A stretch of DNA of 9,057 bases from the NCBI GenBank assembly GCA_025927795.1, contig JAICKT010000175.1:1-9057 (forward strand). The letters are read 5' to 3'. Position numbers and translations under genes: made by a program. The DNA comes from Parafilimonas sp. Its GTDB lineage: Bacteria; Bacteroidota; Bacteroidia; Chitinophagales; Chitinophagaceae. This document shows positions 1 to 6,276 of this stretch, piece by piece (position 1 is the stretch's first letter; the number at the start of each line of letters is the position of its first letter). The notes beneath the pieces are model-generated. The model was not told the DNA's origin. It did not search any database and saw only the letters and a program-made list of their open reading frames with translations.

Positions 1-1
1 A

Positions 2-346
2 GTTGAGTATGATGAAACTGTAACCGACGATGCTTTTTATGATAATGATTATTTTAATGACAGGAATCTTTATGATAGCAGAAAAAAAAAATTTAGCCGG
101 GATAACATAGCGCATAATGATAATGATGTGCGCTCTGCAATTAATGAAGAACCAGGAAAATTTGCTCCTTTTCGAGAAGGTGCTATGGAAATAACAGAAC
201 AATCTGAAGTGCCCGTTGTTACTAAAGAAACAAGAGTTGTGGAAGAAGTTTCTATAAATAAAGATGTAACAGAACGTGATGAAAAGGTAAGAGATTCTGT
301 AAGAAATACAGAGGTTAATGTTGAGCCGCTGAATAATAATACGTAA
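2..346 (+). CDS. DUF2382 (YsnF/AvaK-type) domain protein, C-terminal part only
   Basis: The reading frame is open from the first complete codon (position 2) to a TAA at 344-346, so the true start lies left of the window. About 114 residues are visible. The first 40 are rich in Asp, Asn and Tyr and look like a flexible linker. The rest match the end of a DUF2382 domain as I remember it: a PFREG turn, then VPVVTKETRVVEEV, KDVTERDEKVRDSVRNTEV and a short Asn-rich tail. DUF2382 proteins are often stress-induced and soluble, sometimes with an N-terminal PRC-barrel or YsnF-type region; no enzymatic activity is known. A GTG at 128 could serve as a start, but it would cut off the in-frame upstream residues, and a DUF2382 domain is normally longer than the remaining 72 residues. 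I am fairly sure of the domain; the role is unknown. Confidence 0.8.
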   Translation, partial: VEYDETVTDDAFYDNDYFNDRNLYDSRKKKFSRDNIAHNDNDVRSAINEEPGKFAPFREGAMEITEQSEVPVVTKETRVVEEVSINKDVTERDEKVRDSVRNTEVNVEPLNNNT

Positions 347-744
347 TTAATTTTACGATTACAAAGCAGCAGCAGCCAATTATTTTTGATTGCTTCAACA
401 TTCTTTATCATTAAAAGAAAAAAGATATATAATAATGAAAGGCAAAGTTTTTTCAATTTTTTATTTTTTCACTACACTTAACTGAATTAATGCTTTGCTG
501 TTACTTTTATATTTTTCTAAATTTTATTTCAGCAGATCAATTAAAAAATTGTTTGCTTAAAAACTTTCAACAATAAATCAAGTTCATATTTAAGAAGTTG
601 CTTTTGTAATTTTTTATTATTTCATTACTTTCTTAAGTATGTTTAAATTCCGCCTGGATATATTGAAGTAAAGCCACCCATTTATTTCATTTCTTTCAAA
701 ATGTATTGTATAACCGCTTTTTTCTTTACGTAACATCACTTCCT
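347..744. other. AT-rich convergent intergenic region
   Basis: This region separates the rightward DUF2382 gene from the leftward XRE gene, so two transcripts should end here. I found no strong GC-rich hairpin followed by a T tract on either strand. The best structure is a dyad at 538-551 (CAATT-AAAA-AATTG), extendable with a bulge to AGCA/TGCT at 531-557, but no T run follows on either strand. A 39-codon leftward reading frame (617-736, listed separately) is the only coding candidate. Confidence 0.5.
617..736 (-). CDS. possible 39-aa small protein, unknown
   Basis: A leftward ORF starts at an ATG (736-734) only 8 bp beyond the XRE stop codon, so it would be the third gene of that operon. 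AAAGGA lies a few bases before the ATG, an unusually purine-rich ribosome site for this window. The predicted peptide is basic, beginning MLRKEKSGYT and ending NILKKVMK, and has no signal peptide or membrane segment. I recognise no family. Its length and AT-rich context make a chance ORF quite possible; the position and ribosome site are the only arguments for it. Confidence 0.2.
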   Translation of the reverse strand: MLRKEKSGYTIHFERNEINGWLYFNISRRNLNILKKVMK

Positions 745-969
745 TTAACGCCTGTTTGATTTTTTAGCAGGCACATATTCCAGTATATCACCCGGCTGAC
801 AATCCAATGCTTTACATATTGCTTCAAGTGTACTAAAGCGTATTGCTTTTGCTTTTCCGGTTTTTAAAATGGAAAGATTGGCTAAGGTTAAATCTACTTT
901 TTCTGAAAGTTCATTCAGCGACATTTTTCTTTTAGCCATCATCACATCTACATTTACAATTATCGGCAT
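745..969 (-). CDS. small XRE/Cro-type HTH regulator (YozG-like)
   Basis: This 74-residue protein consists almost entirely of one helix-turn-helix domain of the Cro/C1 class. Residues about 8-64 form the fold: AKRKMSLNELSEKVDLT (helices 1-2), LANLSILKTGKAKAIRF (recognition helix and following turn), then TLEAICKALDCQPGDILEY. The last pattern is typical of the YozG-like group, which in Bacteroidota and Firmicutes is commonly encoded directly after a DUF2975 membrane protein, as here. A basic tail (KKSNRR) follows. The ATG sits 2 bp after the stop of the DUF2975 gene, so translation is probably coupled and the two are one operon. It probably binds the inverted repeats upstream of that operon; this is inference. 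An internal Met-Met at residues 10-11 could be an alternative start, but the MPIIVNVDV leader is usual in this family. Confidence 0.9.
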   Translation of the reverse strand: MPIIVNVDVMMAKRKMSLNELSEKVDLTLANLSILKTGKAKAIRFSTLEAICKALDCQPGDILEYVPAKKSNRR

Positions 970-971
970 AA

Positions 972-1526
972 CTATATGGTTAATTCGTTTTCAGTTTGAA
1001 TTTCTATACCTCTCTTAAAAATTTGTGCAATTACAAAAAGTGTAACACTCATAAACAGCCACACATCAGCTCCGCCTAAACGTAAATATTGTATATCGGG
1101 CATTTTCACTCCTTGCGTAGCCAACCACTCAGCATACTTAACCCCCCACCAGGAAAATATGCCAATCAACAAAGCCATATACGATAATTTAAAAATAAAA
1201 CGCTTCACGTCCTCATTAAAAGGTTGAGCCATATTTAGTTTTTTATCGTGCAGTATTTTTATAATCAGGTAAAATATACATGCCCTGGTTACAGCCACAA
1301 TACTCATTATCAAAGTCACAACAAAAAAATATCCCCGGTCGTATCTGTAAAGGCTTGACAAATCAATTTGCTGCCAAAAATATTTGGCGCCAACCGGGTT
1401 GAGCACCAAATCATAAAAAGAATTAAATATAATACCCCCTGCCTCAATGCATACGCCAATAAATATTATCCATGAAAGCACATACAATATTTTCAAAATT
1501 TGTGTTGTGCCGATTTTAATTTCCAT
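972..1526 (-). CDS. DUF2975 family four-helix membrane protein
   Basis: This is a hydrophobic protein of 184 residues with four likely membrane helices at about residues 11-34, 66-91, 110-128 and 153-171. It ends in a polar tail, AQIFKRGIEIQTENELTI, a characteristic DUF2975 ending. The function of the family is not established. It is repeatedly paired with a small XRE regulator, and a role as a membrane partner or sensor for that regulator is a reasonable guess. I chose the ATG at 1526-1524. A longer frame from a TTG at 1547 adds seven residues, but that codon lies at about the predicted transcription start, between the -7 element (1550-1557) and the gene, so it is unlikely to be used. It is the first gene of the leftward operon with the XRE gene. 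Confidence 0.85.
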   Translation of the reverse strand: MEIKIGTTQILKILYVLSWIIFIGVCIEAGGIIFNSFYDLVLNPVGAKYFWQQIDLSSLYRYDRGYFFVVTLIMSIVAVTRACIFYLIIKILHDKKLNMAQPFNEDVKRFIFKLSYMALLIGIFSWWGVKYAEWLATQGVKMPDIQYLRLGGADVWLFMSVTLFVIAQIFKRGIEIQTENELTI

Positions 1527-1549
1527 AATTGTTATTTTTAATTGCAATG

Positions 1550-1579
1550 CAAATATGATAAATATTTATTGATAAACAA
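1550..1579 (-). promoter_or_regulatory. Bacteroidota-type promoter of the DUF2975-XRE operon
   Basis: Read leftward, TTG (1579-1577) is separated by exactly 19 bp from CATATTTG (1557-1550), which matches the Bacteroidota -7 consensus TAnnTTTG except for the first base. Transcription would start near 1543, giving a leader of about 17 nt before the ATG at 1526. The spacing and gene position agree well, but the region is AT-rich and chance matches are possible. Confidence 0.5.
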
Positions 1580-1587
1580 TAAATATT
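1561..1587. promoter_or_regulatory. perfect inverted repeat, probable XRE operator
   Basis: Arms AATATTTATTG (1561-1571) and CAATAAATATT (1577-1587) are perfectly complementary around the 5-nt centre ATAAA. The dyad covers the whole spacer between the predicted -33 and -7 elements, so a bound protein would block RNA polymerase. The likely binder is the XRE protein of the operon. Operator function is inferred from position and symmetry. Confidence 0.5.
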
Positions 1588-1600
1588 AAACGATTTTTAA

Positions 1601-1620
1601 AAAATATCTATTGATATTTT
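1601..1620. promoter_or_regulatory. second inverted repeat, possible upstream operator
   Basis: AAAATATC (1601-1608) and GATATTTT (1613-1620) are perfect arms around TATT. It shares the core TATTGATA with the neighbouring dyad; the two dyad centres are about 37 bp apart, roughly 3.5 helical turns. Two sites of this kind would suit cooperative binding by a dimeric HTH protein. AT-rich DNA yields such dyads by chance more often than average. Confidence 0.35.
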
Positions 1621-1721
1621 AATTCATCACAAGACCTGTTTGATTATCAGGTGTAGCCAAATCAATTGCAGAAAGATAATTTAACCCGCTTTGCAATTAG
1701 ATAATGGTTGTAGTTTATACA

Positions 1722-1758
1722 GATAGCCGCGTTAGGAGCGATATATTGGTAGAAATAA
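1722..1758. repeat. remnant resembling a dispersed REP-like element
   Basis: The stretch GCCGCGTTAGGAGCG followed by ATATATTGGTAGAAA resembles, from memory, a short dispersed element in Bacteroidota genomes whose form is roughly GTGCC-GTTA-GGCAC, a short AT spacer, then TYGGTAGAAA. Here the stem is degraded and only CGC/GCG can pair. It also stands out as GC-richer than its surroundings. I cannot confirm copy number from one window, so this is a pattern-based suggestion. Confidence 0.35.
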
Positions 1759-1837
1759 ATAGTAGACACTAATTTAAACCCCGTTTCAAAAAAATATACG
1801 CTGTTTCTTTTGTTTTAAGTACAAGATGAAAATCGTT

Positions 1838-1867
1838 TTGCCTTATTTATTTTTTCATTTATATTTA
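1838..1867 (+). promoter_or_regulatory. candidate promoter of the 339-aa HTH gene
   Basis: TTG (1838-1840, within TTTTG) is followed after exactly 19 bp by TATATTTA (1860-1867), one base off the Bacteroidota -7 consensus TAnnTTTG. Transcription would start near 1874, leaving a leader of about 50 nt before the ATG at 1927. The match is decent but rests on AT-rich sequence alone. Confidence 0.35.
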
Positions 1868-1926
1868 TAAAAGATTCAAAACCAAAATTGATTTTCAGCC
1901 GTACTACAAAATCAAAATTTTAAAAA

Positions 1927-2946
1927 ATGGAAAGCAATCAGCTGCAGATAACGTTTTTCCAGTTTATTAAATCAAAACTACCATCTCATCTTTCATTAGT
2001 TGATGAAATAGCCGATCTGTTAGAGATAAGCGTTGATAGTGCATACCGGAGAATAAGAGGTGAGAAAATGATTTCTTTTGAAGAAATCAGTAAGATATCA
2101 TCGCATTTTAAATTATCAATAGACCAACTATTGCATCTGAAAACTTCTGATGCAAAAATTTTTTCAGGAAATTATATTACACCAGATAATTTCAATTTTG
2201 AGCAGTACCTGCAAACAATGCTGGATGTACTAACTTTTTTAAACAGTTTTAAAAATAGAGAACTCATTCACTTTTGTAAGGACATTGTTATATTTTCTTA
2301 TTTCCCTTATCCTGAGCTTGCTGCATTTAAGAATTTTGCATGGATGAAAACCATACTGAATTTTCCGATTTTTTTTCACCAGCCTTTTTATTGTGATATG
2401 TTTGAAAAATCATCCATCGACATCTTTCCTAAAATTGCAAAACAATATACACTTTTACCAGGCTCAGAAATTATGAATGTAAGCAATATACATACAACTC
2501 TTTTCCAGATTGAATATTATAAAACTGCTCGTATGTTTCGATCTGCTGGTGAACTAAAAATAATATATGAGCAATTGCATGATATGGTTACTCATATTGA
2601 ACGGCAGGCAGAAAGCGGTGTAAAATTCATGCCGGGTGAAAAAGAGCACAGCCAATCTGCCACATATAATTTGTATGTAAATGATTTTGTTATTGGTGAC
2701 AATTCTTATTTAGCTACCGTTGAAGGCAATCGAATATCATATATGGTACATTGCCATCTTAATTATCTTACAACAAGCGATGAAGAGCATACTGCATATC
2801 ACTATAATTTTTTAAAAAACATAATACAAAAGTCGATTCTGTTAAGCAAAAGCAGTGAAAAATTGAGATCAGGTTTTTTTTATTTAATACATGACGAGAT
2901 TGAAAAAAGTCAAAGCAATCATCTTACAACCTTTGGGAAAATTTAG
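1927..2946 (+). CDS. XRE-type HTH protein with large uncharacterised C-terminal domain
   Basis: Of 339 residues, about 20-72 form a Cro/C1-like helix-turn-helix: LVDEIADLLEISVDSAYRRI, then RGEKMISFEEISKISSHF and KLSIDQLLHL. SVDSAYRRIRGE is the recognition-helix region; the SxYRRIRGE pattern recurs in a Bacteroidota group of HTH proteins with a long C-terminal part of unknown fold. Residues about 80-335 contain no motif I recognise and no membrane segment; they are rich in aromatics (for example FFHQPFYCDMFEKS) and may bind a ligand or mediate dimerisation. There is no evident Shine-Dalgarno site before the ATG, which is normal for this phylum. It stands alone, with 480 bp before the next gene, and is transcribed away from the DUF2975 operon. 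It is probably a cytoplasmic transcription factor; its targets are unknown. Confidence 0.8.
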   Translation: MESNQLQITFFQFIKSKLPSHLSLVDEIADLLEISVDSAYRRIRGEKMISFEEISKISSHFKLSIDQLLHLKTSDAKIFSGNYITPDNFNFEQYLQTMLDVLTFLNSFKNRELIHFCKDIVIFSYFPYPELAAFKNFAWMKTILNFPIFFHQPFYCDMFEKSSIDIFPKIAKQYTLLPGSEIMNVSNIHTTLFQIEYYKTARMFRSAGELKIIYEQLHDMVTHIERQAESGVKFMPGEKEHSQSATYNLYVNDFVIGDNSYLATVEGNRISYMVHCHLNYLTTSDEEHTAYHYNFLKNIIQKSILLSKSSEKLRSGFFYLIHDEIEKSQSNHLTTFGKI

Positions 2947-3112
2947 TGAAGTATCAATTATATTACTCCGATCAACTCCTACAAACCTATTTTTATTTTG
3001 TTTAGTGATTAACTCTATTTCCTCAAATTTAGTTTAGTATTTTCTGCGAAAAGGTTACCGCTTGCACAACCTGTTTATTAATTTTTACTAATTCACCATG
3101 TCTTTATTCGCG

Positions 3113-3132
3113 ATGCAAAAATGAATTTGCAT
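3113..3132. repeat. short inverted repeat, weak terminator or operator
   Basis: ATGCAAA (3113-3119) and TTTGCAT (3126-3132) are perfect 7-bp arms around a 6-nt centre, followed by TTTCTAATTTATTTATT. It could terminate the transcript of the HTH gene ending at 2946, though it lies about 170 bp downstream, has a weak stem and lacks an unbroken T run. A protein-binding site is equally possible. Confidence 0.25.
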
Positions 3133-3264
3133 TTTCTAATTTATTTATTCGTTGCATACATTTTTATCAATTAGGATTCGCTTTTTTACGAAAGTAAGTT
3201 TGATATATAGTTTTTGAATTGGTAATTATCATTCACAAAAAATAAGTTGTCGTTTAATTTAATT

Positions 3265-3345
3265 AATCTGTAAATCAATTAGCTCATTTATTAATTGTGT
3301 ATTGATTAAATGCATGTCAATATATAATTTTCTTTAAATTTTTTT
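3265..3345 (+). repeat. 82-bp duplicated upstream element, copy A (AraC gene)
   Basis: This 81-nt stretch starts at AATCTGTAAATCAATTAGC and ends in a T run. It matches 4411-4492 with 6 mismatches and one 1-nt gap, about 91% identity. The longest identical blocks are the 21 nt starting ATCAATTAGCTC and the 18 nt starting ATATAATTTTC. It ends 81 nt before the AraC-family ATG. Copy A contains TTG (3302-3304) and, 20 bp later, TAATTTTC (3325-3332), close to a Bacteroidota promoter. Arms AATCAAT/ATTGATT also form an outer dyad. The position points to a promoter with operator, but a transcribed leader element cannot be excluded. Confidence 0.8.
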
Positions 3346-3426
3346 AAACAAGCATTTTTAGTCCTTATATGCATTTACAATTAATACTAAGCAAAAGAAA
3401 CGCTGACTGAATTTCTAACATTCAAT

Positions 3427-4263
3427 ATGTTTATTATGGTATCTACTTTTCAAATCAAGCCTTGTACTTTACTACAACCTTTTATAAGTTGCTATGCACT
3501 GCGAATTTTTGATTCAGAAATTGGGTTTCCACAACCAATGTACGCGCAGCCTGAGTATTACATGACATTTTTTTTACAAAAAGATAAATCCTGCGCTGTG
3601 ATAAACAATTCAGGAAATTTTCAACGCAATGTGTCAAATGCTTTATCTACTATTTATACTCAGTCCCAAGGATGTCTTTACTTTAAAGGGAGCTATAATT
3701 TATTTAGTGTTTTATTTAAAGCCAACGGGTTATTCGCAATATTTGGTATTCCGCAAAAGTTACTTATAAATGATATGATACCGGTAGATAACATTCTTGG
3801 GAATGACACCTGTATTCTAACTGAACAGATAGAAGCATGCAAAGATATTCACGATATGGGCAGCTATTTAAATGTATATCTCACCAGGAAGCTTTTATGC
3901 CAAAAACATTCTTATCATACAAATATAATTGCACTTACTTCTAATGATATTTTAAAAAATAAAGGTCTGCTGTCTATTGACAATCTTATTCGCAATGCGA
4001 ACATGAGTTTAAGAAATTTTGAAAGAAGATTTATAAATGAAGTTGGCGTTTCTCCAAAATTGTACATGCGCATTACCAGGTTTTACAATGCTGTGCAAAA
4101 TAAAATGCTTAATCCAGAAAAAAACTGGACAGAAATAACATACGAGCATGGTTATTATGATCAGTCGCATTTTATAAAAGACTGCAGAGAATTTTCTTCA
4201 AAATCTCCTGAGGAGTTTTTTAAATATACACCTCCGCCAAAAGAAAAATACATAGAAATGTAA
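3427..4263 (+). CDS. AraC-family transcriptional regulator
   Basis: This is a 278-residue protein. The C-terminal third is an AraC/XylS double helix-turn-helix. The first HTH, at about residues 182-205, reads LSIDNLIRNANMSLRNFERRF; it is followed by GVSPKLYMRITRF and the second HTH at about 234-256, WTEITYEHGYYDQSHFIKDC, ending in the family signature FSSKSPEEFF. The N-terminal 160 residues resemble the ligand-sensing part of Bacteroidota AraC proteins that begin with a Pro/Cys-rich strand and the pattern PxLxPFISCY (DUF6597-like, from memory); the ligand is unknown. ATG codons at 3427 and 3436 are both possible starts and neither has a clear ribosome site. Its upstream region shares the 82-bp element with the next gene, so it probably controls itself and the outer-membrane protein, or both answer to the same regulator. 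A weak GCG/CGC stem with a T6 run lies just after the stop codon. Confidence 0.88.
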   Translation: MFIMVSTFQIKPCTLLQPFISCYALRIFDSEIGFPQPMYAQPEYYMTFFLQKDKSCAVINNSGNFQRNVSNALSTIYTQSQGCLYFKGSYNLFSVLFKANGLFAIFGIPQKLLINDMIPVDNILGNDTCILTEQIEACKDIHDMGSYLNVYLTRKLLCQKHSYHTNIIALTSNDILKNKGLLSIDNLIRNANMSLRNFERRFINEVGVSPKLYMRITRFYNAVQNKMLNPEKNWTEITYEHGYYDQSHFIKDCREFSSKSPEEFFKYTPPPKEKYIEM

Positions 4264-4410
4264 ATGCGGAGATTGTCGCTTTTTTACAATTCCAGCTTTT
4301 TCTACTGAAATAATTTTAAAAAAAATTGATTGTTTAAATAAACAGAGAGAAGCATAAATAGAAACATAATGATTTATAACGAAAAATATCAGCCATCATT
4401 CAGCACAATC

Positions 4411-4492
4411 AATCTGTAAAATCAATTAGCTCATTTATTAAATGTGTATTAATTAAATACAAGTCAACATATAATTTTCTTTAAATCTTTTT
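4411..4492 (+). repeat. 82-bp duplicated upstream element, copy B (beta-barrel gene)
   Basis: This is the partner of 3265-3345, in the same orientation and 1146 bp downstream. It ends 24 nt before the ATG of the beta-barrel gene, so it overlaps the expected promoter. The TTG of copy A is TTA here, and the outer dyad is weakened, but a different inner dyad, CATTTA-T-TAAATG, is perfect. The AT-rich block ATATAATTTTCTTTAAAT is unchanged. Conservation limited to the upstream DNA, with no similarity between the two genes, argues for a shared regulatory site rather than gene duplication. Confidence 0.8.
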
Positions 4493-4516
4493 ATTAATCA
4501 CTAAAACTAAAAAAGT

Positions 4517-5158
4517 ATGAAAAAAAATCTATGCTTATTTATCAGTTTTATTTTATTGATAAATTATGTAAGCGCACAAAAAGCAGAGATTGGCTTAACA
4601 GCAGGAGCCACATCCGCTTCTTATAAAGTTACGTCCCAATCATTATCAATGACATCTAAAATGCATGTTGGTTTTACTGCAGGTTTAGTTTCTTCTGTTC
4701 CAATCGGCAAAAATTTCAGTTTCATGCCGCAATTAAATTTTGTTCAAAAAGGCGGTAAGCTTAATGATGAAGGTGCGACAGATAAAGTAACACTTAATTA
4801 CATTGAACTGCCATTAAATTTTGTTTTTAATGCACACACTTCAACAGGTACATCCTTCATTGGCGCAGGTCCTTCTTTAGGCATCGGTTTATCAGGTAAG
4901 GATAGATGGAATGATGGCACTGAGTCAGGTTCTGATAAATTAAAATTTGGAAGTGGTGATGATGCGGATTTAAAATCGTTCGAAGCGGGTATAAATGTTA
5001 TTGCCGGTTATCAGTTTAAAAGCGGATTTTTTGTTGCAGCTAATTATAACAGCGCCTTAAACAATATTGCACCAGACGATCCTGAATTTGATGCAAAATA
5101 TCATAACAGGTATTTCGGAATTCGCTTTGGTTATATGTTCAATGGCAAAGCAAAGTAA
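4517..5158 (+). CDS. PorT-like outer-membrane beta-barrel protein
   Basis: This 213-residue exported protein has a signal peptide at residues 1-20: MKKN, a hydrophobic core and VSA, with probable cleavage before Gln21. The mature part alternates short amphipathic strands with Gly-rich turns: IGLTAGATSASYKV, HVGFTAGLVSSVPIG, FSFMPQLNFVQKGG, LNYIELPLNFVF, FIGAGPSLGIGLSG, FEAGINVIAGYQF and a final YFGIRFGYMF. The sequence LNYIELPLNFVF and the ending are typical of the outer-membrane beta-barrel family that includes PorT (OMP_b-brl_2). The barrel would have about eight strands. Most such proteins have no known substrate. The loop rich in Asp and Lys (WNDGTESGSDKLKFGSGDDA) would face outward. The upstream 82-bp element links its expression to the AraC gene. 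It is followed 74 bp later by the hydroxylase gene, with no obvious terminator between, so read-through is possible. Confidence 0.85.
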   Translation: MKKNLCLFISFILLINYVSAQKAEIGLTAGATSASYKVTSQSLSMTSKMHVGFTAGLVSSVPIGKNFSFMPQLNFVQKGGKLNDEGATDKVTLNYIELPLNFVFNAHTSTGTSFIGAGPSLGIGLSGKDRWNDGTESGSDKLKFGSGDDADLKSFEAGINVIAGYQFKSGFFVAANYNSALNNIAPDDPEFDAKYHNRYFGIRFGYMFNGKAK

Positions 5159-5232
5159 CAAGGCAAATTATTTTGTTCTCCAGACTATCTAAACAATTCT
5201 CTGAATAGTTAGAATCTTCAAAGTCTATTAAC

Positions 5233-6189
5233 ATGCAGCTTCATCATACAGATATTTTTTTACGTGCAGTTCCTGGCTTTGTTATTTTAATAATAGCAGA
5301 AATTATTTTTCTTGTAAGAGAACATCGTTTTGATAAATATTCGAAAGATCTGCCGGTAAGTGCAATAATTGGTTTCGGCTTTATTACAATTAGTTTTTTT
5401 TCTAAAGGAATTATACTGCTGATGTATGAGTTTGTTTATACACATCGCATATATACACTTCCTGTTAATGGTGCATTCATTTGGATAGCTTGCTTTTTTG
5501 CTGATGATTTTACTTACTACTGGTATCACCGCATTAGCCATCATGTAAGAGTTTTGTGGGCTTCGCATGCTGTGCATCATTCTGCGGAAATCTATTCTTT
5601 TACATCTGCAGCTTTACGCCAAACATGGACAGGTAATATTACAGGTACATTTCTATTTTGGATATGGATGCCTTTTATTGGTTTAGAGCCAGGCGTGGTG
5701 ATGCTGATAAAATCTTTAAGTCTTGTTTACCAGTTTTGTATTCATACAGAAGCAATAAAAAAATTGCCGGCATGGTTTGAATTTATTTTTAATACTCCTT
5801 CGCATCACCGTGTGCATCATGGAAGCAATTTGATTTATCTCGATAGAAATTATGGGGGAGTTTTAATAATATGGGATAGATTATTCGGCACATTTCAAAA
5901 AGAAAAATTCAAACCCAAATACGGTCTTACAAAAAATATACAATCATCCAATCCTTTCATAATTGTATTTAATGAATGGATAAATATGTTTAAAGATATT
6001 AGAAAGGGGAAAAGTTTTAAAGATTATTGGAACTACATTTTTAATGCGCCCGGCTGGAGCAGAGATGGTAAAAGTAAAACTACAAAACAACTGCGATCAA
6101 GTGCTGTGATAAAGATTGTACATGTTAATGAAGATTTACTAAAACAAAATTCTGATGAAAATAAAGTAATACACATACAAGCAGTATAA
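5233..6189 (+). CDS. fatty acid hydroxylase / sterol desaturase superfamily membrane enzyme
   Basis: This 318-residue protein is probably a di-iron, O2-dependent membrane hydroxylase or desaturase. The histidine boxes are complete: H99-x3-HH (YHRISHH), H112-xx-HH (HAVHHS) and HHxxHH at 191-196 (SHHRVHHGSN), with an extra His at 171. Membrane segments lie at about residues 12-29, 42-68, 78-96 and 138-168, so the histidine clusters fall on the cytoplasmic side as usual in the family. The C-terminal PGWSRDGKSKTTKQLR resembles the ending of many bacterial members (GPPGWSHDGSRKTSKQLR-like). Relatives act on sterols, alkylglycerol ethers, ornithine lipids or fatty acyl chains; the sequence does not tell which. 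Sterols are unlikely substrates because most Bacteroidota do not make them. The ATG at 5233 lacks a clear ribosome site. It is full length and intact, and lies between the beta-barrel and lipoprotein genes. Confidence 0.9.
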   Translation: MQLHHTDIFLRAVPGFVILIIAEIIFLVREHRFDKYSKDLPVSAIIGFGFITISFFSKGIILLMYEFVYTHRIYTLPVNGAFIWIACFFADDFTYYWYHRISHHVRVLWASHAVHHSAEIYSFTSAALRQTWTGNITGTFLFWIWMPFIGLEPGVVMLIKSLSLVYQFCIHTEAIKKLPAWFEFIFNTPSHHRVHHGSNLIYLDRNYGGVLIIWDRLFGTFQKEKFKPKYGLTKNIQSSNPFIIVFNEWINMFKDIRKGKSFKDYWNYIFNAPGWSRDGKSKTTKQLRSSAVIKIVHVNEDLLKQNSDENKVIHIQAV

Positions 6190-6196
6190 CGCCTTA

Positions 6197-6208
6197 ATGC
6201 CATGGCAT
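6197..6208. promoter_or_regulatory. 12-bp perfect palindrome ATGCCATGGCAT
   Basis: This is a self-complementary 12-mer with no spacer, 7 bp after the hydroxylase stop codon and 80 bp before the lipoprotein start. With no loop it cannot form a useful hairpin, so if meaningful it is a binding site for a dimeric protein. It is GC-richer than its surroundings. Chance is possible. Confidence 0.2.
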
Positions 6209-6239
6209 ACACAATCAATTCAAAAAACCCCGCGAAAAT

Positions 6240-6264
6240 ATGCAGATAAAAATTTTACCTGCAT
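6240..6264. promoter_or_regulatory. 25-nt near-perfect dyad in the leader of the lipoprotein gene
   Basis: ATGCAG (6240-6245) pairs with CTGCAT (6259-6264), and the inner TAAAA/TTTTA pairs around a single central A, with one mismatch. It ends 12 nt before the Shine-Dalgarno site of the beta-helix gene. It could be an operator or, as RNA, a hairpin near the ribosome site. Confidence 0.35.
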
Positions 6265-6276
6265 CACTTAAACAAA

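Larger units (their letters stand above)
2947..3426. other. 480-bp intergenic region upstream of the AraC gene
   Basis: No ORF of convincing size lies here on either strand. It holds a 7-bp dyad (3113-3132) and the first copy of the 82-bp duplicated element (3265-3345), both listed separately. Between that copy and the AraC start is an 81-nt leader with one 13-codon frame (3369-3410), too short to call. For a regulator gene this is a long upstream region, leaving room for a complex promoter or a small RNA. Confidence 0.5.

Noticed and set aside
70..456. 128-codon leftward ORF opposite the DUF2382 gene
   Set aside because: It is antisense to a recognisable protein domain; its Ser/Thr-rich translation looks like the mirror of Glu/Lys/Val codons.
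1664..1698. AATTGCA/TGCAATT inverted repeat
   Set aside because: Seven-bp arms with a 21-nt centre in AT-rich DNA are likely to occur by chance.
3369..3410. 13-codon frame in the leader of the AraC gene
   Set aside because: No ribosome site and no recognisable leader-peptide composition; expected by chance.
4266..4285. Possible terminator after the AraC gene (GCG/CGC stem then T6)
   Set aside because: The stem is only 3-4 bp including a G-T pair; too weak to list as a feature.
5287..5580. 97-codon leftward ORF inside the hydroxylase gene
   Set aside because: It overlaps the histidine-box protein on the opposite strand, shows no domain, and has no start context.
6033..6218. 61-codon leftward ORF over the end of the hydroxylase gene
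   Set aside because: It is a shadow of the conserved C-terminal region of the hydroxylase, with no independent support.
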